This document shows, in pieces, positions 24,229 to 32,653 of a stretch of DNA of 64,000 nucleotides. This DNA is from Kutzneria chonburiensis. GTDB taxonomy: Bacteria > Actinomycetota > Actinomycetes > Mycobacteriales > Pseudonocardiaceae. Below the pieces are notes generated by a model. It searched no databases, was not told the origin of the DNA, and saw only the letters and a list, made by a program, of their open reading frames with translations. A program made the translations under genes and the position numbers. Each line of letters starts with the position of its first letter. The first letter of the stretch is position 1. The stretch lies in contig NZ_CP097263.1 in assembly GCF_028622115.1 (NCBI RefSeq), forward strand, positions 1,054,001 through 1,118,000. The letters run 5' to 3'.

Positions 24229-24690
24229 ATGGCGACGCAGAGCCAGCTGTCGGCGTGGATCGAGCGCATGGCGGCGCACTTCGTGCCGGAGGGCATTCCG
24301 CTGATCGGCGGGCGGATCCTGGCCTACCTGCTGGTGTGCGACCCGGTCGAGCGCACCGCCGCCGAGCTGTCCGAGGAGCTGGAGGCCAGCAGCGGCTCCA
24401 TCAGCACCAACGTCCGGCTGCTCATGCAGCTCGGCGTCGTCACCAAGACCACGCGGCGCGGTCGGCAGGCGGCCGAGTACAAGCTCAACGAGCAGGGCTG
24501 GAACGACATGATCGACCGGCGGCTGCGCGCACTGGCCGGCACCCGCGAGCTGACGGCCGCCGGCCTGCGCCTGCTCAGCGGCGATCCGCAGCGCGCGCAG
24601 CGGCTGCGCAACATCGACGAGATGTACGGCTGGCTGGCCGACGAGCTGCCGGGCGTCTGGGAGCGCCGTCCGGTCCCACCCCGCACCTGA
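24229..24690 (+). CDS. GbsR/MarR family transcriptional regulator
   Basis: The protein has 153 residues. The winged helix spans about residues 20-90: GIPLIGGRILAYLLVCDPVE, TAAELSEELEASSGSISTNV, MQLGVVTKTTRRGRQAAEY. These are typical of GbsR/MarR-like regulators. A helical C-terminus follows for dimerisation. ATG at 24229 is preferred because of GGGGAGGGG upstream; the frame opens 30 bases earlier without a better site. It follows the MFS gene by 63 bases on the same strand, so it may regulate that exporter, but no operator is evident. Confidence 0.85.
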   Translation: MATQSQLSAWIERMAAHFVPEGIPLIGGRILAYLLVCDPVERTAAELSEELEASSGSISTNVRLLMQLGVVTKTTRRGRQAAEYKLNEQGWNDMIDRRLRALAGTRELTAAGLRLLSGDPQRAQRLRNIDEMYGWLADELPGVWERRPVPPRT

Positions 24691-24701
24691 AACTTTTAGC
24701 C

Positions 24702-24741
24702 TGCCAAAACTTTGGCACTCCCAAAATATATCCGCTAGTCT
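24702..24741 (+). promoter_or_regulatory. TetR promoter with overlapping operator
   Basis: The palindrome TGCCAAA-AC-TTTGGCA (24702-24717) overlaps the -35 box TTGGCA (24712-24717). After 18 bases comes TAGTCT (24736-24741), whose last base is 7 bases before ATG 24748. A repressor bound to the palindrome would block RNA polymerase, so TetR autoregulation is likely. The predicted mRNA is leaderless. Confidence 0.75.
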
Positions 24742-24747
24742 GGTCGC

Positions 24748-25353
24748 ATGGCCGGGCTCAGGGAGCGGAAGAAGGCGCTGACGCGCCAGCACATCGTCGA
24801 GACCGCCGCGCGCCTGTTCGGCGAACGCGGCTACGACCAGGTGTCGATCGTCGACGTGGCGCGGGCGGCGGAGGTGTCGGACCAGACCGTCTACAACTAC
24901 TTCCCGGCCAAGCAGGACCTCGTGCTCGACCGGGCCGAGGAGTACAGCCGGCGTTATCCGCAGCTGGTGCGCGACCGGCCGGCCGGCGTCAGCCCGGCCC
25001 AGGCTTTGCGCGTCATCGCCGAGGCCGACCTGGACCGACATCGCCGCGTGACGCCCGAGCAGACGCGCGGTGAGCTGCCGGCGATCTCCGCCAGCAGCCC
25101 CACGATCCGCCGCTACGTCCTCGAAATGCGGGACAACCACGCCGACGCCGTGGCCGAGGCCATCGTCGAGACCACGCCGGGCGTGCATCCCGCCGTCGCT
25201 CGGGTGCACGGCGCGGCGATCATGAAGGCCCTCCAGCTGATGACCGACCGTCTCGGTCAGGCCGTGCTCGCCGGCGTACCGAACGACGTCGTGGCCGACG
25301 AGCTGACGCCCGTCGTCGCGGCCATGTTCGACGACCTCGACCGGCACTTCTAA
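24748..25353 (+). CDS. TetR family transcriptional regulator
   Basis: This 201-residue repressor-type protein has an N-terminal helix-turn-helix (RQHIVETAARLFGERGYDQV then SIVDVARAAEVSDQTVYNYF) and a ligand-binding helical domain of about 130 residues. The ATG is fixed by a leaderless promoter and a strong operator palindrome directly upstream. The next gene, 69 bases downstream in the same direction, is an FAD monooxygenase resembling Tet(X), so the ligand is probably that enzyme's substrate class. Confidence 0.92.
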   Translation: MAGLRERKKALTRQHIVETAARLFGERGYDQVSIVDVARAAEVSDQTVYNYFPAKQDLVLDRAEEYSRRYPQLVRDRPAGVSPAQALRVIAEADLDRHRRVTPEQTRGELPAISASSPTIRRYVLEMRDNHADAVAEAIVETTPGVHPAVARVHGAAIMKALQLMTDRLGQAVLAGVPNDVVADELTPVVAAMFDDLDRHF

Positions 25354-25422
25354 GCCCTGGCAACCAGTCGCGCCGTTCCGCGGGACGGCGCTCTCCACCG
25401 TGCCCGAAAATGGAGAACTCCC

Positions 25423-26514
25423 ATGCACGTCACGATCATCGGCGCCGGACTCGGCGGCCTCACCCTGGCCCGTGTCCTGCACGTCAACGGCATCGCGTCC
25501 ACCGTCTACGAGGCCGAGTCCTCGCCGACCGCCCGTGCCCAGGGCGGCATGCTCGACATCCACGACCACAACGGTCAGATCGCCGTCGAGGCCGCCGGTC
25601 TGATGACCGAGTTCCGCCAGCACGTCCTCGAGGGGCGGCAGGCGATGCGGATCATCGACCCGGACGGCACCGTCCTGTTCGAGCAGGACGACGACGGCAC
25701 CGGCGGCCGTCCCGAGATCCAGCGCGCCGACCTGCGCCAGATCCTGCTCGACTCGCTGCCCGACGGCACGGTCCAGTGGGGCCGCAAGGTCGAGCGGGCC
25801 GATGCCGACAAGGTGACGTTCGACGACGGCAGCACGGTCTCCGTTGACGTGCTGGTCGGCGCGGACGGGGCCTGGTCGAAGGTGCGGCCGCTGCTGTCCG
25901 AGGCCACGCCGGAGTACGCGGGTTCGGCGTTCGTCGAGACGTACCTGTACCACGCCGACACCGAGCACCCGGCCGCCGCGCAGATGGTCGGCGGCGGCTC
26001 GATGATGGTTCCGCAGCGGGGCACGGAGATCCACGCCCACCATGAGAGCGGCGACACCCTGCACACCTACGTGGTGCTCAACCGGAGCATGGAGTGGTTC
26101 GGCGCCATCGACTTCAGCGACAACGCCGCCGCGACCGAGCGGATCGCCGCGGAGTTCGACGGCTGGGCCCCGGCCCTCAGGTCCTTGATCACCGATGGTG
26201 ACACGCCGCTGGTCTTCCGCCCGCACCACAAGCTGCCGACTGGGCACAGTTGGGACCGTGTGCCGGGCGTGACGCTGGTCGGCGACGCCGCGCACCTCAC
26301 GCCGCCGAACGGCGAGGGTGCGAACCTGGCGATGCTGGACGGGGCCGAGCTGGGCCTGGCCCTCGCGGCGAACCCGGACGACGTCGAGGCGGCGCTGGCC
26401 GCCTACGAGGCCACGATGTTCGCCCGCAGCGCCGAGGTCGCGGCCGAGACCGACTCGGCCAAGGATCTGACGCTGGAGGAGATGCTGACGTTCTTCAAGC
26501 AGGCCAGGGACTAG
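25423..26514 (+). CDS. FAD-dependent monooxygenase, Tet(X)-like
   Basis: This is a 363-residue class A flavoprotein hydroxylase. Visible features are the Rossmann motif TIIGAGLGGLTLARVLH, the NADPH/FAD motif VLVGADGAWSKVRPLL (DG motif) and the second FAD motif LVGDAAHLTPPNGEGANLAM. The text RADLRQILLDSLPDGTVQW and the C-terminal bridge helix resemble the Tet(X) tetracycline-inactivating group, but similarity to that group does not show tetracycline as substrate. ATG at 25423 has GGAGAA upstream. Its stop overlaps the ctaA stop on the other strand by three bases (CTAG). Confidence 0.88.
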   Translation: MHVTIIGAGLGGLTLARVLHVNGIASTVYEAESSPTARAQGGMLDIHDHNGQIAVEAAGLMTEFRQHVLEGRQAMRIIDPDGTVLFEQDDDGTGGRPEIQRADLRQILLDSLPDGTVQWGRKVERADADKVTFDDGSTVSVDVLVGADGAWSKVRPLLSEATPEYAGSAFVETYLYHADTEHPAAAQMVGGGSMMVPQRGTEIHAHHESGDTLHTYVVLNRSMEWFGAIDFSDNAAATERIAAEFDGWAPALRSLITDGDTPLVFRPHHKLPTGHSWDRVPGVTLVGDAAHLTPPNGEGANLAMLDGAELGLALAANPDDVEAALAAYEATMFARSAEVAAETDSAKDLTLEEMLTFFKQARD

Positions 26515-27485
26515 CGGGCGGCCAGCTCCGGCTCCTCCGCCGCGACCGGCTCGGCGGCCACGAACACCGGCGCGGGACCGCGGTCGCGGCTGGCGGTCCA
26601 CAGCGAAGCGCCGGCGATGAGCACCAAGGTCGCGCCGAGCACGTGGACCAAGACCAGGATGTCCGGCACACCGGTCCAGTACTGGACGAGGCCGACGAGA
26701 CCCTGGGCCAGGACCACGCCGACCAAGGTCCAGTAGCGGCGCCACTGCACGGCGGTGGCGTCCTTGATCCGCAGGCCGAAGCCCAACGCGAGCAACGAGC
26801 CGATGAGCAGGAACACGAGGTCGGCGTGGATCTGGGCGAGGGTGGACACCGGAATGTCGAGTCGTGGCGTCTTGATGTCGCCGGCGTGCGGACCGGCGGC
26901 GGTGACCAAGGTGCCGGCGATGAGGATGACGCCGACGGTGATGGCCTGGACCAGCTGGAGAGTCAACAACGGCCGGGGAAGCAGCGCTCGCGGCTTCTCG
27001 TCACCCTCGCCGACGGCACGGAACAGCAACACGGCCAACCAGATCAACGGCATGGAGGCCAAGAAGTGCGGGGCGACGCTCCACCACTGGAGTCCGGTGA
27101 GGACGGTCATACCGCCGATCACGGCCTGCGCCACCACACCCAGCGGCATCATCAGCGCCAACACGGTGACCCGACGACGCCTCGGCTTCGCGAACAGGGC
27201 CATCAACACGCACAGCGCGGACACCACGCCGAGCCCGCCGCCGAGCAGCCGGTTGCCGAACTCGATCCACTGGTGCACCTGCCCGCCGACGGGATCGGCG
27301 ACCGGCACGAGGCTGCCGGGCTGGCACTGCGGCCACGTGGTGCACCCGAGCCCGGACTCGGTGACCCGCACGACGGCCCCGGTGACGGCGATGCCGGCCT
27401 GTCCGACGACCGCGGCCCCGGCGATGAAGCGCTGCACGGCGCGACTGGGGGCGGGGACGCGGGACAGCAGCGAGGGGGTTGACAC
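26511..27485 (-). CDS. ctaA: Heme A synthase, COX15/CtaA family
   Basis: This 324-residue integral membrane protein with eight predicted helices oxidises the C8 methyl of heme O to make heme A for aa3-type cytochrome oxidase. Visible are VVRVTESGLGCTTWPQCQPG with the paired cysteines of the periplasmic loop, VHQWIEFGNRLLGGGLG (first heme-ligand His and Glu nearby), and conserved His in VAPHFLASMPLIW, LAQIHADLVF and LVHVLGATLV. GTG at 27485 is chosen because TACCAT lies six bases upstream, giving a leaderless mRNA. In mycobacteria the same gene stands next to the ABC-mptB-suf block. Confidence 0.92.
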   Translation of the reverse strand: MSTPSLLSRVPAPSRAVQRFIAGAAVVGQAGIAVTGAVVRVTESGLGCTTWPQCQPGSLVPVADPVGGQVHQWIEFGNRLLGGGLGVVSALCVLMALFAKPRRRRVTVLALMMPLGVVAQAVIGGMTVLTGLQWWSVAPHFLASMPLIWLAVLLFRAVGEGDEKPRALLPRPLLTLQLVQAITVGVILIAGTLVTAAGPHAGDIKTPRLDIPVSTLAQIHADLVFLLIGSLLALGFGLRIKDATAVQWRRYWTLVGVVLAQGLVGLVQYWTGVPDILVLVHVLGATLVLIAGASLWTASRDRGPAPVFVAAEPVAAEEPELAAR

Positions 27486-27579
27486 GACTCGATGGTAGGA
27501 CCGCGGCCATCGCCGCCCGGCACCGGCCCGTTTGTCCGAAAGCAGGGGTGGGGTGATCGGAGGAGAGGGTTTTCCCGCA

Positions 27580-27608
27580 TTGGCTGTCCGGAACCGCGTG
27601 GTTACGTT
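27580..27608 (+). promoter_or_regulatory. Promoter of the first S53 peptidase
   Basis: TTGGCT (27580-27585) and TACGTT (27603-27608) are 17 bases apart, close to the main vegetative sigma consensus. Transcription would start near 27615, leaving a leader of about 47 bases with GGAGG before the GTG. Confidence 0.65.
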
Positions 27609-27661
27609 CAGGTAGCGCCCCACCGGGCGTTGTCACCCCCACACCCTGCGTGGAGGTCCCT

Positions 27662-28807
27662 GTGAAACTCCTGTCCCTGCTGGCTGCCGCAGCGATGGCG
27701 GCCACGGCGCTGGCCACCGCCGGCACCGCGACGGCGGCACCCACCGTCACCACGGTGCACTCCTGCGCCGCGAAACCGGCCCCCGGCTACGCGGCCTGTA
27801 CGGCGCTGCGCCGCACCGACGCCGGAGCGAAGTCGTTCGGCCCGCTCGTGTCCGGCCTCAGCCCGGCCAACCTGGCGTCGGCCTACAAGTTGGGCGCGGG
27901 CGGCTCGGGCAAGACGGTCGCGATCGTCGATGCCTACGACGACCCGAACGCCGAGAAGGACCTGGCCACCTACCGGTCGAACTTCGGCCTGCCGGCCTGC
28001 ACGACGGCCAACGGCTGCTTCAAGAAGGTCAACCAGACCGGCGGCACCAGCTACCCGACCGGCGACACCGGCTGGAGCGAGGAGATCTCGCTCGACATCG
28101 ACATGGTGTCGGCGGTCTGCCCGAGCTGCCACATCCTGTTGGTGGAGGCCACTTCTCCCTCGTACGCCAACCTCGGCACCGCGGTGAACACCGCGGTCCG
28201 GCTGGGCGCGACGGCGGTCTCCAACAGCTACGGCGGCGGCGAGTCCTCGGCCGAGACCAGCTACGACACCTACTACAACCACCCGGGCGTGGCCATCACG
28301 GTCAGCTCCGGTGACTCCGGCTACGGCGTCGAGTACCCGGCCGCCTCCCGGTATGTAACAGCTGTCGGCGGTACGCATCTTACGTCCGGCGGAGGCACCC
28401 GCGGCTGGACCGAAACGGCGTGGAGCGGCGCGGGTTCGGGCTGCTCGGCCTACGAGCCGAAGCCGTCCTGGCAGCACGACACCAGCTGCACCCGCCGCAC
28501 GGTCGCGGACGTGTCCGCGGTGGCCGACCCGGCCACCGGTGTCGCGGTCTACGACACCTACGGCGAGTCGGGCTGGCTGGTCTTCGGCGGCACCAGCGTC
28601 GCGTCGCCGATCATCGCCTCGGTGTACGCGCTGTCCGGCAACGTCAGCGGCGTGCCGGCCTCGCTGGCCTACGCCAACACCGGGTCGCTGTTCGACGTGA
28701 CCAGCGGCTCCAACGGCAGCTGCGGCGGCACCTACCTGTGCACCGCCAAGGCCGGCTACGACGGGCCGACCGGCCTGGGTACGCCGAACGGCACAGGGGC
28801 CTTCTGA
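27662..28807 (+). CDS. Secreted S53 (sedolisin family) peptidase, tandem copy 1
   Basis: This is a 381-residue exported serine-carboxyl peptidase. The signal peptide is about residues 1-26. The sedolisin residues are E141 and D145 in SEEISLDIDM, oxyanion D218 in SSGDSGYG and nucleophile S312 in FGGTSVASP. The usual long N-terminal prodomain of about 180 residues is absent; only about 45 residues separate the signal peptide from the catalytic domain. Seven or more cysteines in the mature protein suggest disulfides. GTG at 27662 has GGAGG five bases upstream. A near-identical gene follows after a strong terminator. Confidence 0.9.
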   Translation: MKLLSLLAAAAMAATALATAGTATAAPTVTTVHSCAAKPAPGYAACTALRRTDAGAKSFGPLVSGLSPANLASAYKLGAGGSGKTVAIVDAYDDPNAEKDLATYRSNFGLPACTTANGCFKKVNQTGGTSYPTGDTGWSEEISLDIDMVSAVCPSCHILLVEATSPSYANLGTAVNTAVRLGATAVSNSYGGGESSAETSYDTYYNHPGVAITVSSGDSGYGVEYPAASRYVTAVGGTHLTSGGGTRGWTETAWSGAGSGCSAYEPKPSWQHDTSCTRRTVADVSAVADPATGVAVYDTYGESGWLVFGGTSVASPIIASVYALSGNVSGVPASLAYANTGSLFDVTSGSNGSCGGTYLCTAKAGYDGPTGLGTPNGTGAF

Positions 28808-28813
28808 CAGGAG

Positions 28814-28845
28814 ACGCCGGGCGGGGTCACCCCGCCCGGCGTTTT
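28814..28845 (+). terminator. Intrinsic terminator after S53 copy 1
   Basis: A 13-bp perfect G+C stem (28814-28826 with 28830-28842) with a 3-base loop is followed by TTTT. This is the best intrinsic terminator in the window and separates the two S53 genes into independent transcripts. Confidence 0.9.
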
Positions 28846-28880
28846 GTCGTTTTCGGCCAAGGGTTCCTGCGTTGAGCGTA

Positions 28881-28909
28881 TTGGCGCGCGGTGACCGGGT
28901 GCCTACCGT
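28881..28909 (+). promoter_or_regulatory. Promoter of the second S53 peptidase
   Basis: TTGGCG (28881-28886) and TACCGT (28904-28909) are 17 bases apart, matching the arrangement before S53 copy 1 (TTGGCT-17-TACGTT). The leader to GTG 28947 is about 30 bases. Confidence 0.6.
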
Positions 28910-28946
28910 CGGGGAGCTTCGTCCCGCTCTCCGTGTGGAGGTATCG

Positions 28947-30122
28947 GTGACCAAGAAAGTCCTGACCATCCTTGCCGTCGTCGCGCTGTGGGCCGGCGTG
29001 TCGGCGCTCAGCGGCCCGGCCCAGGCCCAGACCCAGAACCCGTCCACCATCACCACCGCCCGGTCGTGTGCCGAGACGCCCGCGCCGGGCTTCGCGGCGT
29101 GCAAGGCGTTGGTGCGCACCGATGCCGGGGCGCGCTCGTTCGCCCCGGCGGCCCCGGCCGGGCTGTCCCCGGCCAACCTGAAGTCCGCGTACAAGCTGGG
29201 CGCCGGCGGCGCCGGCCTCACCGTCGCCATCGTCGACGCCCAGGACGACCCCAAGGCCGAGTCCGACCTGGCGGTCTACCGCTCCACCTTCGGGCTGCCG
29301 GCCTGCACGACGGCCAACGGCTGCTTCAAGAAGGTCAACCAGAACGGCGCGGCGAGCCCGCTGCCGGCCGGCAACACCGGCTGGGCCGAGGAGATCTCGC
29401 TCGACCTCGACATGGTGTCGGCGATCTGCCCGAGCTGCCACATCCTGTTGGTGGAAGCCACTACCGCGTCCATCAACAACCTCGGCACCGCGGTCAACAC
29501 CGCCGTGCGCCTCGGCGCCGTCGCGGTCTCCAACAGCTACGGCGGCGCGGAGTTCTCGACCGAGACCTCGGCCGACTCCTTCTACAACCACCCCGGTGTG
29601 GCGATCACCGTCAGCTCCGGTGACTCCGGCTTCGGCGTCGAGTACCCGGCTGCTTCTCGGTTCGTAACAGCCGTCGGCGGTACGCATCTTACGGCCGGTG
29701 GAGGCACCCGCGGCTGGACCGAAACCGCCTGGAGCGGCGCGGGTTCCGGCTGCTCGCGGTTCGAGGCCAAGCCGACCTGGCAGCACGACACCGGCTGCGC
29801 CCGGCGCACCGTCGCCGACGTGTCCGCGGTGGCCGACCCGGCGACCGGCGTGGCCGTCTACGACACGTACAACGTCGGCGGCTGGCTCGTGTTCGGCGGC
29901 ACCAGCGTGGCCGCGCCGGTCATCGCCGGCGTCTACGCCCTGGCCGGGCGTCCGGCGGCCGGCAGCAACCCGGCATCGCTGGCCTACTCGCACACCGGGT
30001 CGCTGTTCGACGTGACCAGCGGCTCCAACGGCAGTTGCGGCGGCAGCTACCTGTGCACCGCGAAGGCCGGCTACGACGGCCCGACCGGCCTCGGCACCCC
30101 GAACGGCACCGGCGCGTTCTGA
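28947..30122 (+). CDS. Secreted S53 (sedolisin family) peptidase, tandem copy 2
   Basis: This 391-residue paralogue of the preceding gene shares most of its sequence, including ACTTANGCFKKVNQ, CPSCHILLVEAT and DVTSGSNGSCGG. The signal peptide ends near AQAQT. Catalytic residues are E149 and D153 (AEEISLDLDM), D226 (SSGDSGFG) and S320 (FGGTSVAAP). It too lacks a long prodomain. GTG at 28947 is fixed by TGGAGG five bases upstream; an earlier in-frame start would overlap the promoter. It is followed eight bases later by copy 3 of the long palindrome. Confidence 0.9.
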   Translation: MTKKVLTILAVVALWAGVSALSGPAQAQTQNPSTITTARSCAETPAPGFAACKALVRTDAGARSFAPAAPAGLSPANLKSAYKLGAGGAGLTVAIVDAQDDPKAESDLAVYRSTFGLPACTTANGCFKKVNQNGAASPLPAGNTGWAEEISLDLDMVSAICPSCHILLVEATTASINNLGTAVNTAVRLGAVAVSNSYGGAEFSTETSADSFYNHPGVAITVSSGDSGFGVEYPAASRFVTAVGGTHLTAGGGTRGWTETAWSGAGSGCSRFEAKPTWQHDTGCARRTVADVSAVADPATGVAVYDTYNVGGWLVFGGTSVAAPVIAGVYALAGRPAAGSNPASLAYSHTGSLFDVTSGSNGSCGGSYLCTAKAGYDGPTGLGTPNGTGAF

Positions 30123-30129
30123 CCCCAAC

Positions 30130-30182
30130 GCAGGGAAGGACGCCTTACCTGCATCCCATGCAGGTAAGGCGTCCTTCCCTGC
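30130..30182. repeat. Long palindrome, copy 3 of the repeated intergenic element
   Basis: Perfect 25-base arms (30130-30154 and 30158-30182) surround a 3-base loop CCC. The arms differ from copies 1 and 2 by at most two bases. It lies between the convergent ends of S53 copy 2 and murJ, where it can terminate both transcripts. Confidence 0.85.
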
Positions 30183-30199
30183 ATCAGCGCCGGACCAGC

Positions 30200-31840
30200 T
30201 CAGCGCCGAACAAGGGACGTGATCTTGTCGAGCGCGGGCTTCAGCTCGTGCACCCGCAGCAGGGCCATCATGCCGAACGCCGCGAGCAGCCCCAGAATCC
30301 CGCCCACGATCAGGGAAGTGAACGCGCCGAGGGCGCCGTGGATGCCGCCCGGGATGTAGGTTCGCACGCCGAGTTCAACCACCAGGGCCACGGCCGCGCC
30401 CCACACGGCGGCGACCGCCACCTTGACGTACGTGCGGACCACGCGCCGGCTGCCCAGCCGCCCGAAACGCTTGCGCAGCCACAGTTCGCCGACCAGCACG
30501 CCCAGCGTGAAGCAGATGGCGTCGGAGAAGGTGAGCCCGAACACGACCTGGCTGGGCGGCAGCAGCTGGGCGGCCAGCAGCACCACCGGCACCTTCAACG
30601 TGATCATCACCGCGTTGATCAGGGTCGGCGTGCGGGAATCCTTCATCGCGTAGAACACGCGCATCTGCAACATGGTCAGCGCGTACGGCAGCAGCCCGAA
30701 GGCCGAGGCGGTGATGGCCAGGCCGAGGCGCGGGGCGTCCGAGCCGCCCTTGCCGAACACGGTGATGGCCACGGCCAGCGCCGGCCCGAGCACGGTCATC
30801 AGGGCGCTGATCGGCGCGAGCATCACCGCCGACATCCGGCTGCCCAGCGACAGGTCGTCCAGCAGCGCCGGGATGTTCTTGGTGGCGGCGGCCTTGCTCA
30901 TCCGCGGCATGATCGCGGTCAGCAGCGACACGCCGAGCACGCCGTACGGCATCTGCACCAGCAGCCACGAGTACGTGTAGATGGTGATGCTGCCGGGCGC
31001 GGCGTTCGTGCCGACGCGGGTGATCGTGATGTAGCCGATCTGGCTGACCACCACATAACCGATGACCCACAGCGCCAGGCCGCCGAACTCGGACAGCCGC
31101 TTGTCCCAGCCCCACACCCAGCGCGGCCGGTAGCCGCTGCGCAGCAGCGGCGGGATCAGCACGGCCGCCTGGATCACGATGCCGAGCGTGGTGCCGGCGC
31201 CCAGCACCAGCAGCTTGAGGTCGGTGATGTGCACCGGGTTGGTGGCGATGTCACCCGGCAGCACGAAATACGCGCCGATGGTCAGCAGCAGCGTCACGTT
31301 GTTCAGCACCGGCGCCCACGCCGGGGCGGCGAACACGTTGCGGGTGTTGAGGATCGCGCCCAGCATGGCGAACAGGCCGTAGAACAGGATCTCCGGCAGC
31401 AGCAGGTACGCGAACGCGGTCACCAGCGCCGGATTGCCGTTGCCGCTGCTGCTGTCCACGAACAGCTTGGTCAGCAGCGGCGCGGCGGCGACCGCGAGCA
31501 CGGTCATGCCCAGCAGCATGGTCAGGCTGACGGTGAGCAGCCGGTGCGTGTACTCCTGGCCGCCGTCCGGGTCCTCGTGCCGGGCCCGCACCAGCAGCGG
31601 CACCACCACGCTCGTCAGCACGCCGCCGAGGAGCAGCTCGTAGATGATGTTCGGCACGGTGTTGGCCACCGTGTACGAGTCGTTGATGGCGCCGGCGGAC
31701 AGGCCGATGACGGCGCCGAGCAACAGCTTCGATACGAAGCCCGTGATGCGGCTGACCAGGGTGGCGACGGCCATCGAGCCGCTGGCCCTTGCCAGCGACG
31801 GCTCTTCTTCTTGGTTCTGGTCCACAGTAGTCGTGCTCAA
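30200..31840 (-). CDS. murJ: MurJ/MviN family lipid II flippase
   Basis: This is a 546-residue polytopic membrane protein of the MOP superfamily with about fourteen helices. The N-terminal ATLVSRITGFVSKLLLGAVI and VANTVPNIIYELLLGGVLTS are the classical MviN signature. IMPRMSKAAATKNIPALLDD is the conserved mid-protein loop, and FYAMKDSRTPTLINAVMI follows. It should translocate lipid II or a related polyprenyl-linked sugar. The canonical actinobacterial murJ usually lies near parAB, so this may be a second copy. TTG at 31840 is used; GTG at 31825 is an alternative. It is the last gene of the mptB operon, 24 bases after the ABC permease. Confidence 0.88.
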   Translation of the reverse strand: MSTTTVDQNQEEEPSLARASGSMAVATLVSRITGFVSKLLLGAVIGLSAGAINDSYTVANTVPNIIYELLLGGVLTSVVVPLLVRARHEDPDGGQEYTHRLLTVSLTMLLGMTVLAVAAAPLLTKLFVDSSSGNGNPALVTAFAYLLLPEILFYGLFAMLGAILNTRNVFAAPAWAPVLNNVTLLLTIGAYFVLPGDIATNPVHITDLKLLVLGAGTTLGIVIQAAVLIPPLLRSGYRPRWVWGWDKRLSEFGGLALWVIGYVVVSQIGYITITRVGTNAAPGSITIYTYSWLLVQMPYGVLGVSLLTAIMPRMSKAAATKNIPALLDDLSLGSRMSAVMLAPISALMTVLGPALAVAITVFGKGGSDAPRLGLAITASAFGLLPYALTMLQMRVFYAMKDSRTPTLINAVMITLKVPVVLLAAQLLPPSQVVFGLTFSDAICFTLGVLVGELWLRKRFGRLGSRRVVRTYVKVAVAAVWGAAVALVVELGVRTYIPGGIHGALGAFTSLIVGGILGLLAAFGMMALLRVHELKPALDKITSLVRR

Positions 31841-31864
31841 CTTGGGGGTTTGCCCTCTCGGGGG

Positions 31865-32653
31865 TCAGGTCAGCCGGGTGGTCCTGGTGGCGATGCCGCC
31901 CGCGGCGGCCGCCCAGATGATCAATACCAGCACCGGTTGCCAGCCCGGCGGCCCACCCTGGGTCAGCACGGTGTGCAGCCCCTCGGCCAATGCTCCGGAC
32001 GGCAGCAGCTCGGCCACGACGCCCAGCCCGTCCAGCTGGCTCGGCGGCAGCGCGATGCCGCCGGCCAGCAACAACACGAACCACACGATGTTGGCCACCG
32101 CCAACACGATCTCGGCCCGCAGCGCGCCACCCAGCAGCACGCCCAGCGCGCCGAACGCGAACGTGCCGAGCAGCACCATCACGATCGCCCAGCCGATGCC
32201 CGACACGGCGGGCGACCAGCCCAGCAGAGCCGCCACCCCGCCCAGCACGACGACCTGGATGGCCACCACGGCCAGCGCCGCCAGCACCCGGCCGGCGCCG
32301 ATCAGCCAACGCGGGATTGCCGTGGCGGCAAGGCGTTTGAGCACGCCGTAGCGGCGGTCGAAGCCGAAGGCGATGGCCTGCCCGGTGAACGCCGAGGACA
32401 TCACGGCCAGCGCGAAGATGCGCGGCGTCAGCTCGTTCACCCGCGGCTCGGCCAGCGGCACGATCTTCAGCAGGGTCAGGCCGATCAGCAGGGCCAACGG
32501 GATCAGCAGGGTCAGCAGCACCTGCTCGCCGTGCCGCAGCGCCAGCGCCACCTCGGTGCGGGCCTGCGTCAGCAGCATCCTGCCGAGCTTGCCGCGGCCC
32601 GGGGCGGGCGTGAAAGCACCGGGGGAGAACGCCCGGGGGCTTGATGCTGTCAC
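31865..32653 (-). CDS. ABC-2 type transporter permease
   Basis: This 262-residue membrane protein has six hydrophobic segments and the ABC-2 layout (LTLLIPLALLIGLTLLKIVP, FTGQAIAFGFDRRYGVLKRL, and the C-terminal LLPSGALAEGLHTVL). The conserved cytoplasmic RRYGVLKRLAATAIPRW loop probably couples to the ATPase. GTG at 32653 overlaps the TGA of the ATPase gene (GTGA). The neighbours and order match the mycobacterial Rv1457c-Rv1458c-mptB arrangement as I recall it. The substrate is unknown. Confidence 0.88.
   Translation of the reverse strand: MTASSPRAFSPGAFTPAPGRGKLGRMLLTQARTEVALALRHGEQVLLTLLIPLALLIGLTLLKIVPLAEPRVNELTPRIFALAVMSSAFTGQAIAFGFDRRYGVLKRLAATAIPRWLIGAGRVLAALAVVAIQVVVLGGVAALLGWSPAVSGIGWAIVMVLLGTFAFGALGVLLGGALRAEIVLAVANIVWFVLLLAGGIALPPSQLDGLGVVAELLPSGALAEGLHTVLTQGGPPGWQPVLVLIIWAAAAGGIATRTTRLT

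Noticed and set aside
30035-32644. 869-codon plus-strand frame opposite murJ and the ABC permease
   Set aside because: His/Gln/Arg-rich antisense shadow. MurJ and the permease have clear membrane-protein sequence on the minus strand.
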